DNA of 64,000 nt from positions 372,001 through 436,000 of the forward strand of contig JAIWNI010000009.1 in NCBI GenBank assembly GCA_025331435.1, in the 5' to 3' direction. Position 1 is the first letter of the stretch. Each line of letters opens with the position of its first letter. The stretch is from Choanephora cucurbitarum (Eukaryota > Mucoromycota > Mucoromycetes > Mucorales > Choanephoraceae). Below are positions 22,841-33,388 of the stretch, piece after piece. Made by a program: the position numbers and the translations under genes. The notes under the pieces were generated by a model. The model searched no databases. It was not told the origin of the DNA and worked only from the letters and a program-made list of their open reading frames with translations.

Positions 22841-24839
22841 CGCAACTAAGTGTAACTTCCAACCTTCTACCAGTTCCACCAAATACATTGCAGTACCACC
22901 TCCCACTACCATCTACAACATTACCAACACAACCGATACAACCGACACAACCGATACAACCGACAGCACCTTTTCAACAACTTCAACATTCATCTCATCA
23001 TTACACAGTAACCCAGGATGGAATCCTTCCTGGGGGCAGACTCCAACACTTTCAACACAATTGGACACAAATCACCTCCCACCAATGGCCGATTTCAGTA
23101 GTTTCACAAGGTTTTCAAATTCAATGGGCTCACAAGCCGATGCCTTGGAAACCCTCACACATGTCTTTAAACGCAATCGAAACGGAAGCTGTTTCAGCAG
23201 CGGTAGAGAAGTTCCTTACAGCAGGAATTATCGAAACCTCTCCTTCCCAAAGCAAAAACTTTCTATCAAATTTTTTCACAATAAAAGAACCCAACAAACG
23301 ACGACCCATTTTGGACTGTCAAAAGTTGAACAAATTTGTGCAATGCAACCATTTCAAAATGGAAGGAATTCCCGCTTTAAGAGACATATTAGAAAAAGAC
23401 GACCTCATGTGCAAGATCGATCTAAAAGACGCATATGTCGTTGTACCAATTCACCAACAATCTCGTCAATTCCTCACTTTTCAACATCAAGGGACGGTGT
23501 ATCAATACAAAACTCTCGCATTCGGTCTCAGCGTTGCTCCGAGAGTGTTCAGCAAGTTAATGCGCTTTGCTCTGGAACCCCTACGAAAGCAAGGAGTTCG
23601 TCTGGTATATTATTTAGACGACATTTGTCTTCTAGAAAAACATCCAAAAAGACTAATGGAGCTAACAACTCGAGTGATATCGCATTTAGAGCGACTAGGT
23701 TTCCTAATCAACAGGGAAAAAAGTGTCTTTACACCGTCAAGAATCCAAGACTTTTTAGGTTTTCAATTCAACTCAAAAAAAATGATCATCACCGTTCCGC
23801 AAACCAAAATGCAAAAGATCATCCAACGAGTCAAAAAGAGCCTCGAACTGACTTCAACACAGAGCTGTCGATGGTTCGCAGGACTCCTAGGGAAGATGAC
23901 TTCGGTGATACCAGCAATAGGGGAAGCCCTATTACACATTCGATACCTTCAAAGAGATCTGGCACACAACTTACGTCAACACAAGAACTGGGACGGACCC
24001 TATCTTATCAGCGAACAAGCAAAGGAGGAACTGAGATGGTGGAAGCAGTTTGCATCACAAAAGAATGGCCTTCCGATTCAAACACTGCCGATTGCGAAAC
24101 CCAGCATCACCATTTACACAGACTCATCAGACACGGGATGGGGAATATCGTCCAAAGACATGAAGACATTCGGATTTTGGACAGAGGAAGAGCAGGTAAC
24201 CTCTATAAACGTGCGAGAACTAAAAGCAATATTTTTCGCTTTGAAGCTGCATGCCAAAAAATACCACGGACAGACAATCGAAGTATTTTCGGACAACAAA
24301 ACAGCATTGAAGTATACCACAAAATCAGGGGGAACTACCTCGATTTTGCTGCAAGAGCTTGCCGTACAGATACAAGATCTCTGCAACAAGTACAATCTCC
24401 AAGTGACCTACCATCATATTCCAGGTGTGGAGAACATAGCAGCGGATCAACTAAGCCGAATGCCGAAGAAGCCGTTATACGAAGCAGCAATCCCCTGGAA
24501 AACCTTCCAGTCGATACAGCACAGATTCGGACCTCTGACAATGGATGCCTTTGCATCACGCCAGAATACAAAACTCCCACACTTCTGGAGTCTACGACCG
24601 GACCCGGAGGCGCAAGCGACGGACGCACTCCATCAACAGTGGCCACACAGGGGTCTTTACCTGTTCCCACCGTGGAAGTTGATCCCGAAGGTCCTACAGA
24701 AGATGAAACGAGAGAAGTTACAGTCAGCAGTACTGATCTCTCCATACTGGCCAACACAACACTGGTTCCCCATGTTACTACAGATGAATCAATTATCACC
24801 CCCCTTCCCATTTCAAATGGACAAGTGGAAAATGGTCGC
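21972..24839 (+). other. Overprinted frame: upstream extension of the recombinase ORF
   Basis: Frame 0 is open without a stop from an ATG at 21972, 19 nt after the Gag ATG, through to the recombinase stop at 25991 (1,339 codons). The first roughly 950 codons lie in a different frame over Gag and RT. The predicted peptide is Thr/Ser/Arg/Lys-rich, low in hydrophobics, and resembles no family I know. It may be a by-product of T-poor codon use or a real overprinted extension. See finding. Confidence 0.4.
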
Positions 24840-24903
24840 ATGGAAACTATCCGGGAAAAGCGTAAGGAACAAGGTATCAATGAGACATCAGCACGATTTT
24901 TAG
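22660..24903 (+). CDS. DIRS reverse transcriptase, RNase H and methyltransferase-like domain
   Basis: Open in frame 1 from after the stop at 22657 to 24903. There is no ATG before the RT domain (the first lies near 23138), so expression probably needs a -1 shift from Gag or another recoding event. RT motifs: RRPILDCQKLNKF, IDLKDAYVVVPIH, TLAFGLSVAPRVF and the catalytic YYLDD. RNase H follows with TDSSDTGWG, RELKAIFFAL, FSDNKTALKY and HHIPGVENIAADQLSR. The last 130 residues (MDAFASRQN..FPPWKLI..ISPYWPTQHW) match the domain found after RNase H in DIRS elements and described there as Dam-methyltransferase-like. The start given is the limit of the open frame, not a proven initiation site. Confidence 0.93.
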   Translation: MQQSQRRKWTSAFWRTGPRWGPKILRQPQQTNLQPFPKVSPTQQQQQQPQQQQQQQHTPITQLSVTSNLLPVPPNTLQYHLPLPSTTLPTQPIQPTQPIQPTAPFQQLQHSSHHYTVTQDGILPGGRLQHFQHNWTQITSHQWPISVVSQGFQIQWAHKPMPWKPSHMSLNAIETEAVSAAVEKFLTAGIIETSPSQSKNFLSNFFTIKEPNKRRPILDCQKLNKFVQCNHFKMEGIPALRDILEKDDLMCKIDLKDAYVVVPIHQQSRQFLTFQHQGTVYQYKTLAFGLSVAPRVFSKLMRFALEPLRKQGVRLVYYLDDICLLEKHPKRLMELTTRVISHLERLGFLINREKSVFTPSRIQDFLGFQFNSKKMIITVPQTKMQKIIQRVKKSLELTSTQSCRWFAGLLGKMTSVIPAIGEALLHIRYLQRDLAHNLRQHKNWDGPYLISEQAKEELRWWKQFASQKNGLPIQTLPIAKPSITIYTDSSDTGWGISSKDMKTFGFWTEEEQVTSINVRELKAIFFALKLHAKKYHGQTIEVFSDNKTALKYTTKSGGTTSILLQELAVQIQDLCNKYNLQVTYHHIPGVENIAADQLSRMPKKPLYEAAIPWKTFQSIQHRFGPLTMDAFASRQNTKLPHFWSLRPDPEAQATDALHQQWPHRGLYLFPPWKLIPKVLQKMKREKLQSAVLISPYWPTQHWFPMLLQMNQLSPPFPFQMDKWKMVAWKLSGKSVRNKVSMRHQHDF

Positions 24904-25991
24904 AGCATAGCAGAAGAAATACAACAAACAAACACTACAACATGTACTGGAATAAATGGGTGACTTGGTGTAGTCAACAAGCTCCCCAAATAGATCCCAA
25001 AGAATACAATACTCTAGCTGTTCTCCAATTTCTCACAGATAACCGATCATACGCCTACTCCACGTTGAATGGTTTCCGTTCTTCTATTGCATCCGTGTTC
25101 CGATCCCTACACCCTGATAAAACTCCAATTGCAGAAGTTGATTTGATCCAAGAATTTTTCAGGTCTAAGAAACTTCAAGAAGTCCGAATACCCTCTACCG
25201 CACAACTAAGAACTTGGGATACAGACATTATGGTGTCCTACATCCTGGCCAACTATGCCTCATCTGAAAACCTCTCCTTGTACGATCTTCAGCAGAAGAC
25301 AGTCCTCTTAGTCTGCCTCTCAACAATGGCTCGTCCTAGATCTGATGTCGGACGACTTCAATTCAGAGATGTTTTATTTGATTGGTCCCAAGACAAGCCG
25401 ATTTCCTTGACACTTCATTTTCGAGAAGCAAAGGAAACTCAGGTGAAAACCTGTACGCTAGGGTTGATAGAAGTTGAAGAACTCTGTCCGGTGAGAACTG
25501 CATACCTATTTACAGAGAAATCAAAACCTCTTCGAGTCCGGCTACCAGCGGATCACACTTACTTTCTAGCACACATTGAAGATATAGAACAGGTCAATTC
25601 CATCCGTCCTTCCACTCTGTCCTCATGGATCAAGACCTCGATGCAAAAAGCTGGCATAGATACCAGGACTTACAAACCACATTCTGTTCGCTCGGCCTCT
25701 AGCACAAAAGCGGTTGAAAAAGGTTCTTCGGTGGATGCCGTAAAACAACATGCAAACTGGAGCCTTCATTCCAACACGTTTGAAAAGCACTACTACAAAC
25801 CGATCACCCAACAGGCTTCAAGTACTCAGATTGCAAATTCAATTTTTTCTACGGAGAACAATACCACATTGGAAGTTGGAGTCGAGTCAACAAGGATTGC
25901 TTTAGGTACGACAAGCAATACCGACGTTGATGAGACGAAGACTGAAAATGTGGTACACACCCGCCCCTCTTTCTGGTCTCGTTTCTTCTAG
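24840..25991 (+). CDS. DIRS tyrosine recombinase
   Basis: From the ATG at 24840 this gives 383 residues in frame 0, overlapping the RT end by 64 nt. An SAM-like N-terminal core-binding region (YNMYWNKWVTWCSQQ) precedes the catalytic domain. The Arg I box is in STMARPRSDVGRL, the HxxR box in KPHSVRSASS, a Trp/His position in HANWSLHS and the nucleophilic Tyr in FEKHYYKP. These are the R-H-R-(H/W)-Y residues of the family. It replaces an integrase, so the element inserts without target duplications. The same frame is open far upstream, to an ATG at 21972. The 3' coding end contains the internal complementary region. Confidence 0.92.
   Translation: METIREKRKEQGINETSARFLEHSRRNTTNKHYNMYWNKWVTWCSQQAPQIDPKEYNTLAVLQFLTDNRSYAYSTLNGFRSSIASVFRSLHPDKTPIAEVDLIQEFFRSKKLQEVRIPSTAQLRTWDTDIMVSYILANYASSENLSLYDLQQKTVLLVCLSTMARPRSDVGRLQFRDVLFDWSQDKPISLTLHFREAKETQVKTCTLGLIEVEELCPVRTAYLFTEKSKPLRVRLPADHTYFLAHIEDIEQVNSIRPSTLSSWIKTSMQKAGIDTRTYKPHSVRSASSTKAVEKGSSVDAVKQHANWSLHSNTFEKHYYKPITQQASSTQIANSIFSTENNTTLEVGVESTRIALGTTSNTDVDETKTENVVHTRPSFWSRFF
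25862..25955. repeat. DIRS internal complementary region
   Basis: 94 bp inside the C-terminal coding part of the recombinase. 25862-25919 is the reverse complement of the left end (21793-21850). 25918-25955 is the reverse complement of the right end (26169-26207). The junction CAAGCAAT/ACCGACG marks where the two element ends meet in the circular form. Confidence 0.93.
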
Positions 25992-26035
25992 TGACTCTTA
26001 TATTGTTATTTTTTATTATTACTTAGTTTACCCTC

Positions 26036-26040
<5 letters not shown>

Positions 26041-26068
<28 letters not shown>
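26041..26068 (+). repeat. 28-A homopolymer
   Basis: An uninterrupted run of 28 A between the recombinase stop and the right inverted repeat of the DIRS element. Probably part of the element's 3' untranslated region; its length is likely to be unstable and prone to sequencing error. Confidence 0.9.
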
Positions 26069-26072
<4 letters not shown>

Positions 26073-26089
26073 ATTGAAGTGCTTAGCAC

Positions 26090-26177
26090 GAAAGATATAA
26101 GGGAAAAGGGTATTTATTATTTTTTTTATTATATTTAAAGGAAAATAAAGCGTGGCTCAGAGAGCATGTACCACATT
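26090..26177 (-). repeat. DIRS right inverted terminal repeat
   Basis: Exact inverse of 21842-21929. It is followed by the 30-bp right outer end, which has no counterpart at the left end but is found inverted in the internal complementary region. Confidence 0.93.
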
Positions 26178-26207
26178 TTCAGTCTTCGTCTCATCAACGT
26201 CGGTATT

Positions 26208-27505
26208 GAGTTTAAGAAAATAAATGATGCAATTCAGTAATAAAAGTTTTTTCTCTCAGAAACATCTGATTAGAAAACAAGCTTTGCGTATGATAATGAA
26301 ATGCAAAGTTCAAGAAAAGAGTCAGGAATTTAGACCGCATTATTTTGTAATCTTAGCGAATGCCCATAACCAATTAAGAAAAAGCAAGCAATCGAGTGTG
26401 AGCACTGATTGTATTGGTTGAAGCTAGAGTTCACCTTAAGTTCAAGGTGATATTATCTAGTCTGATACTCTAAACTTGACATGTTAGATCGATTGTTCTT
26501 TTTGGAGTTGCATCCTACTTACTAATGGAAACTGAAGGCCGGCCGATTCGAAGCGTGTAGTTGCTCATTAGTCAGTGTTACTTCGATTTAGCGAAGCTAT
26601 GTTAAAATAATTGCATTAATCCAGTGTCCTGACAAATCATTTCTTATATGAAGCCTAATGGATTTACTTACTTCCGTGAGCCAAACTTTTTTATATTTTT
26701 TTCTACTTCAGATAGGCAACTTGCTACAAAATCAATAAAAAAGAGAGGTTGTGAAAAAAGTTTTTGCATGTATCTTTTACTTATATGGCAGGTTAAACCT
26801 TAAATTTCACATTTGCATGACTTTGAAATTTGTAAGGCTCTCATTCGCTACAATTGAATTCCGCAAGTCAAATAGAAAGTCAGCTCAAAAACAGAGCTTT
26901 TAACAGCTTCGATATTAGAATATTTGAATTTGCGATGTGTATAATTCAAACCCAATTTGTAAAAGATGCAACAAGTTTTGTGTAACGTCAAGTGTGTATG
27001 TCTTACATTTTTAAAAAGGAAATGATGCAAAATCTTTTCACAACCTCTCTAAAAGCTCTAGCTCGGACAACTTCCTATTTTGGCTAAGCTCTTTTCATAT
27101 GCAAATTATTTTCTGAAACTTCGTGCCAACTAGGAATTAGTCGCCAGCCTGTCATATTTCTAGTCTGCTTGATAAGTTAGAATGCTACGATTGAAATCAA
27201 TCCAAAACGTCAATGACTGCCCCCCATAAGTGCATAGCTACTTTATGTCTTTGTCTAAAAGTTAGTGCTTCACTCTGTCTTGTAATGATTCATCGGAAGT
27301 GAGATTTTTTTACGTACAAAAAATTAGATTAAACCAAGAACGTCAAATCGATTGGACATGTCCTCAATCTCGGTTTCAAAAATAACTAATAGGTTAGAAG
27401 CTTACTTTAAAATTCTGCAAGTATATAAAGCAAAGTTTTTTTGTCTAAATTACGAACAGCGATTAAGAAAAAATTGGAGATCACTTTGATTATTTTGCGT
27501 CGATT
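26208..27505. other. Intergenic, no gene recognised; TATA before the ATPase
   Basis: 1.3 kb of AT-rich DNA between the DIRS element and the ENA-type ATPase. Only short open frames without recognisable domains occur. A good TATA-like element TATATAAA lies at 27422-27429, 77 bp upstream of the ATPase ATG. No tRNA or repeat recognised. Confidence 0.5.
27422..27429 (+). promoter_or_regulatory. TATA-like element of the ENA-type ATPase
   Basis: TATATAAA, 77 bp upstream of the start codon. It is the only strong TATA match in the 150 bp before the gene. Confidence 0.5.
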
Positions 27506-30500
27506 ATGAAAGACACAACCGAATCGATTGAAGTAAGCGATTGGCATTCCAAGACGATCGAGGAAACTGCCGAATTACTGCACACTTCTCTTACAACTGG
27601 CTTGAATTCGAACGATATCCCTTCCAGGCACAACAAATACGGCTATAATGAGTTATCAGCAGACGGCGGGCCGAAATGGCTCAAGGTTTTGATGGGTCAA
27701 CTTGTTGATGTGATGAATTGGATATTTGTTGCTTTAGCTATTGCTTCTTATTGCTTGAAGGACTATATTACAGGCTCCCTATTGCTATTCATTGCTCTTC
27801 TTAACATATACCTTGGATTCTCTCAAGAATATGCTGCTGAACAAACACTGGCCGCACTGCGTAGTTTGTCCTCACCTATGGCTACTGTCATTCGTAATGA
27901 TGCAGAACAGTCAATTCCTAGTAGAGAAATCGTACCTGGTGACATTTTACTTGTCAAAGAGGGCGATTCTGTTGGCGCCGATGCTCGATTGATCTATGTT
28001 TCAAACTTGGAAGCTGATGAAGCTCTACTGACTGGTGAATCAATGCCTGTGATAAAGCAACTTGCTGTGCTTGCAAACCCTGGTAAGCTATTACCTAATA
28101 GTAAAAGAACTATTCTATGTAATTAATCGCGTCATGTGCAACTTTCCTTTTTTATTTTCAGATGAGCCACTGGGTGATCGTGTCAATATGCTTTATTCAT
28201 CTACTGTTATTTCTAAAGGACGAGGCAAAGCCATTGTTACTGCCACCGGAATGCACACTGAAATTGGTAGAGTTGCTTCAAAGCTGAACGAATCAAATGA
28301 TTCTGATCGAACTCGATTGCAAAAAAGTTTGGACAAAATGTACTTTATCTTGCTGGTCACTTCTGTAATATGCGTAATCATTGTTCTGGCATCTGTCAAA
28401 TTTAAAGCGGATTATGACATTGGCATGTACTCTATGACTGCAGCACTTTCAGTTTTGCCTGCTGGTTTGACTACAGTAATGACTGTCACTCTTGTATTGG
28501 GAGGGAAAGAAATGACTAAACAGAGGGCTATTGTTCGCAAGTTGAAATGTCTCGAGACATTGGGATCTGTTACTAATATATTCTCTGACAAAACTGGCAC
28601 ACTGACTATGGCAAGAATGGTAGTCGTGAGGTTTTGGACTCCTTTTGAAGGCTTTTTTTATGTCACATCAAACGATTTGCAACCCACTGGTGACATCTAT
28701 CTCACTCAAGAAGAAATTCAAGAGAAGCATCCAGACGATATGAGTGGCCATTTGGTTGACAAAAGTAATCTTTCTCCAGAAATAGCAAACTTGGTTCGCT
28801 GTGCTGCATTATGCAATATGTCTAGTATTTATCCACGAAACAAGCATATTACAGACAATGAGAAAAATGACTCAGAGGCTGCTGATGAGACTGAATCTGA
28901 TGACTGGGTATCAAGTGGGGCTCCTACTGAAGTCGCTCTCCAAGTATTTGCTCACAAGTTTGGTATGGGAAAGCCAGATTTGACTACCAACGGCTGGGAA
29001 ATTTTGATGGAGTACCAATTTGATTCTACTATCAAACGTATGACGACAGTTTGGCAGGACACAAATAGTGGCAATATTTATGCTTTCACCAAAGGTGCTG
29101 CAGAACGTGTTATTGAGCTGTGCTCAAATGCAACACATGAAAGCGATCGTCTCCCCATTTTGGATAAGGTCGACAAATTAGCAGCTAAAGGACTCAGAGT
29201 GATGGCTATGTCGTTCAAGAAATTAGAGAGTGACTCAGAGAGCATTACTAAGCTTTCTCGCGACCAAGTGGAATCTGATCTTTGTTTTCTTGGTCTTACT
29301 GGTATATATGACCCTCCTAGAAAAGAATCTCGTCAAGCTGTCCAAGAAGCTCATCAAGCTGGGATTTCTGTACATATGCTCACTGGTGACCATGAGATTA
29401 CAGCTACGGCAATTGCAAAGGAAATTAAAATTCTGGACATGAGCAAACTTTCTCTTAATGATTTGAAGGACCTTGTTATGACTGGCTCAAAGTTCGATGC
29501 TATGACAGATGAAGAAATTGATGCATTGAAAGATTTACCTCTTGTTGTTGCTCGATGCTCTCCTGAAACCAAAGTTAAGATGATTCAAGCCTCCTCTAGA
29601 CGCAATAACATTGCTGCTATGACTGGTGATGGTGTCAACGATTCTCCTTCGCTTCGTATTACTGATGTCGGTATTGCCATGGGAAAGAACGGAAGTGATG
29701 TTGCCAAGCAAGCTTCTGATATCATTTTGACAGATGATAACTTTGCTACCATCATTCGTGCTATAGCGGAAGGACGTCGTATCTATCAAAACATGCAAAG
29801 GTTTTTGCTTTACTATTGGATTCTGCTGTTTAGTATGGCTTTTGTTGTACTATTATGTTTGGCAATCCGTGATCCTATTGGTCGTAGTGCTGCGCCTATG
29901 TCAACTTTGCAAATGATTTTTGTTTATGTCGCAATCACTCCACCTGCTGGTGCACTTAGTACACAACCTCCGTCTTTGGCTGTGATGAAAGAGCCGCCTA
30001 GACCACCTACAGAGAGTATATTCAATCGCGAGATTGTTATGGATACCCTTTTTTATTCAATCACAATCACTATTTTGACATTAGTTGCTTACATTGTACC
30101 ATTATATACTATCGGTAATGGTATTGGCGGCGTCAACTGTGATTCGAACTATATTTCTGGATCTTGTGACTCTTTCTTTCGAGGACGCACATCCCTTCTA
30201 GTTACGTTTGTTCTCTGCTCCTTAGTAGTCATGGTTCATTGTCGTAGTTATCGTCAATGCAAATGGAACCTGAAAGGGATTCAAAAGACACTACATTCAC
30301 GAACCTTTGTTGGTACTCTTGTTTTTGATCTTGTTGGACTTTGCATCTTCATGTATATCCCAGACGTTGCTATTTTAGGATTTCGTATGTTAGGCATTAC
30401 TTGGGAATGGGGCCTTGATATTGGTCTTGTTCTGTTCTTCATTGTTGTTGGAGAAGTATATAAAGCCGCCAAGCGTTGTTTAATGAAGTCTATGGACTCT

Positions 30501-30533
30501 GGACAGACAAGCTCAGACGAACAAGACCGATGA
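27506..30533 (+). CDS. ENA-type P2D P-type ATPase (Na+/K+ efflux)
   Basis: Two exons, 27506-28082 and 28162-30533, joined in phase 1; 982 residues. Features: cation-ATPase N-domain, TM1-2 (WIFVALAIASY, GSLLLFIALLNIYLGF), actuator LTGES, TM4 with the LPAGLTTVMTVTL permeation segment, phosphorylation DKTGTLT at about residue 335, the TGDGVNDSPSLR hinge, and a six-helix C-terminal bundle. The PAGLTTVM/GGKEMTKQRAIVRKL stretch is nearest to the fungal ENA (P2D) family, which pumps Na+ or K+ out of the cell, rather than to P2A calcium or P2C pumps. Expected location: plasma membrane. ENA genes are often induced by salt or alkaline pH; apart from a TATA box no regulatory site is evident. The exact ion cannot be read from the sequence. 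Confidence 0.88.
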
Positions 30534-30677
30534 TATATCCGTACCATTTAATATAATTTATTCCTTAAAGTATAGAAGTTATTACCTCTCTCAATAAATA
30601 TTTATTGATATAATGGGTTTCCAAACATCGCATTATTTGAAGGAAGGAACAACATCACATGTTGTTCTTTTCAAAAT

Positions 30678-33388
30678 TCATCTTTTCTTGATGAATACTT
30701 GGATACAAAATTCATCTTTCTCTGAGCTATCAAGAGGCACAGTTGTCATATCTACTTTCAAAAGACTCCTTTTAAAGCACCAATTCCAGCCTTTGCCTGG
30801 AAGTAAGCTCATCCCATCTAAGCAAACTTTATGCAGAGCAATTTCTTTCGAGGACGTATCAGGTTTCCTTTTCGCTATCCATAATGTGCAGCATTTACTT
30901 CTGTGTGTCAAATTGGCCTCAAAGACATCAAACAAACTGCCTTCGTGATCTGCTGCGCTGTATAATTTGGTAGATTTTATAGCGTTTGTTCCAACAAATT
31001 TATCTGTGAGCCCAAGACATGCAATCAAAAGATCTCTAGTCGACTTAACTGAACTTATTGACACAAGTGCTGAACCAAACCTCTCTACTCTTATAATCAA
31101 TTCTTTAGCTTCTAGACAGTTGACAGCCTCCTCGTCAACTCCAGCACTAGCTGAATTAAGCAGCATCAGTTTTCCCCTATCTGGACCACTTGTGACAAAC
31201 GCTACAGCTTGATGAGCAGTTGAGTTAGGATAAAGTAATCTGATGTTAACTACAGCTATCTTCACTAATGAGCTACTCGTATTCCAAAAGCCAACAGTAC
31301 CGTATCTATCGTATTTAACGTGTTCGATATTTAGACCTTGGCATGTGTTAAAGGCAGAAATTAAGTCTTGATGCTCCATTGGGTTCCCAAATACGCAGTT
31401 AGTTGTAGGTAAAGGAGCATGAGGAAATCTTAAAATTGCGTGGCCATGTTTCCTTGTTTCGCCTATCAACCTATGTATGAGGTGAGGATTGTGACAACTA
31501 GGGACGTCTGTTATATAAATTGGGCCGCCGGAAAGCGCTCGACTAATATGAACTGACATTAGAGCTAGATATTGTATGTCCGATAGCGTTCAGATATTTT
31601 TCTACCTCGAAGCATGATATTCAGCAAAGGGATGGTCCGATTGAAACATGTCCCAGTCCCCAATGACAGGGTATTGAGAGCTCCACAAAGCATTTATTGT
31701 GTTTGCATAGATATGCCAAGTATGGCTCTCTTTTTCATTGGGGAAGAAATCATCGCTATTTCTAAATTCGAATAGCACTATACTTAGAAATCGTTTCTGA
31801 AGAGGGTCCTGTAGAATATGGATATACCTGAATATAGCTTTTGAAGGATTTTCGTTTGATGAAAAAATAGAATTGAATAATATGTGTGGCGTAAACGACA
31901 TACAATGCATGATTTGACCTTTTAGAAATTGATAAGCATTATTGACCATGCTCAATCTGTAGTCATCCCATGTTTGTGCTTTGACATTGAAATCAACATT
32001 AAGATCTTGAAACGCGCCCTGATTGTCGACTTTGACAAAGTCCACACCAGAGCTACTCAAAAAGCTATAAAAATCGGCATAAAATTTGCTTGGTTCTGAT
32101 AATATACCAACAAAATCTGAACTGTCTTTCTTTTTGAAATCAGACCACCGATAACCATTGCCGTTTGCAAAATCCTCATCTAAGCCATTCCAGTATCCCC
32201 AAAGAGTCTGTTTAATTGTATTTAAATTTTGTATTGGCAATGGAATATTTTAATTGCTTACGTGCCATACACCAACAGCCTCAAGAAAAGGATAAAAGCT
32301 CTTGAGCTCTTCAATCATGTGCTTAAGCCCACCTGGAAATTTTTCGGGACACGCATCAAAGCTGTCAAACTGCAATTTGCTATTTACTGCTTGCCATCCG
32401 TCATCAATAATTAAATAGCCAATGGGTATATCATGTTTTGACAGGCTCTCAACTGCTGTATGAATCTTTTCTAGACTGACCTCTTTTCCGAATGCATTCC
32501 ATGTACAATAGCCCAGCTTATCAAGTAAGACGGACTTGAAGTAGCTCTGACTCGCATGCTTATTGGAACGATTTGTCATTTGCTGATAATAAGTGATTGT
32601 TGTAGATACTAGTTTCGCAAAGTCGTCCTTGAAAGGAGTAGATGAAATTAGCAAGTTTATGTCGTCATCCATCTCACTTAAATGGCAAACAGAGATTGCG
32701 TTTCCTCCACTTGGCGAGAACCAGCAGTCGGAAGATTGACTGGCAATGGTCCACAAATAAACACGTCCGTCTTTACTGTCTTCATACATCACCATCTGCC
32801 ATCTTTCGTGTTCGCTTCGGTTACCAAAGGTGTTGTAGCCACTCACAGGCGTTATCCAGCAGGACCTATAGACACTAAGTATTCTCTGCTATCTACTTGA
32901 ATAAAAGCTTACCCTTTTCTCAGTAACAAAAGGAAAGAGTGTATGTTATGCGAAATTTCAAGAAGAATTGACAAAGGGCTTTTAGGATAAAGAGCGAAGT
33001 GCTGCAGGTATACATTATCTAAGTGGAGTCGAGTTATCGTTTTGAAGTGTTTATGCCCCTCAAGTAGAACGGATGCTTTGTCAGAAGATGATACGACACG
33101 CATCTTGCCATTCTCGCCGATATTGCTGTACCAAAACCAGTCAACATCATCTTCGCCTCGACGAAAACGTAATGTGTATTCATAGTTGTCTGGCTTCAGA
33201 CTGGTTATCTCTACCTTCAAGCTATAGTCTGTTTCGTTTTGGCGAGTAAAAGGTATACTAATCCAACTTTTATCTTCAGATAGGTTTGTCCATAACTCGA
33301 TTTGATGAGCTACAGAAGAATAGCAATAAAAATCAGCTGTACTTCCTTCATGCTGATTGATCAAGACACTGATATTTACATCTGGTGT
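30678..33388 (-). CDS. GH36 raffinose synthase / alkaline alpha-galactosidase-like protein, 5' exon unresolved
   Basis: Four exons read leftward: 33388-32913, 32865-32262, 32207-31606, 31542-30678; 848 residues without the first exon. The Sip1/raffinose-synthase branch of GH36 is clear: LGYCTWNAFG, VESLSKHDIPIGYLIIDDGWQ, GVWHTLWGYWNG, the nucleophile Asp in FVKVDNQG, the acid/base Asp in GDWDMFQSDHP, and ASSRALSGGPIYITDVP. Enzymes of this group transfer or hydrolyse alpha-galactosyl residues. Whether this one is a hydrolase or a transferase cannot be told. No signal peptide is visible in the sequenced exons, suggesting a cytosolic protein. The first visible exon starts at an acceptor (TTATAG before ACACCAGATG) and has no ATG. 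I could not find a convincing upstream start exon before the degenerate DNA at 33.6 kb. Confidence 0.85.

Larger units (their letters stand above)
21793..26207 (+). mobile_element. Complete DIRS-type tyrosine-recombinase retrotransposon (4.4 kb)
   Basis: Gag, RT-RNase H and tyrosine recombinase frames lie in order between 88-bp identical inverted repeats (21842-21929 and 26090-26177). Outside these are non-matching outer ends (21793-21841 and 26178-26207). The internal complementary region 25862-25955 is the reverse complement of the left outer end followed directly by that of the right outer end, joined at the shared ATT. This is the diagnostic DIRS-1 arrangement used to rebuild full ends from a circular intermediate. 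Both boundaries carry ATT and there is no target duplication, as expected for integration by recombinase. Perfect inverted repeats and intact domains argue for recent mobility. A 28-A run lies at 26041-26068 just after the recombinase stop. Confidence 0.95.

Noticed and set aside
22547..22912. Minus-strand open frame of 121 codons in the DIRS Gag/RT junction
   Set aside because: Val/Ser-rich mirror of the CAA/CAC repeats; explained by the stop-poor composition of the element, no domain.
24335..24931. Minus-strand open frame of 198 codons opposite the RT C-terminus
   Set aside because: Fully inside the RT/methyltransferase-like coding region; low-complexity Ser/Val-rich peptide, no initiation context or homology.
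31542..31566. Acceptors at ATCTAG and GTCAG before the last GH36 exon
   Set aside because: Both give the wrong phase; the acceptor ATTAG before TCGAGCGC restores the family's ASSRALSGGP motif.
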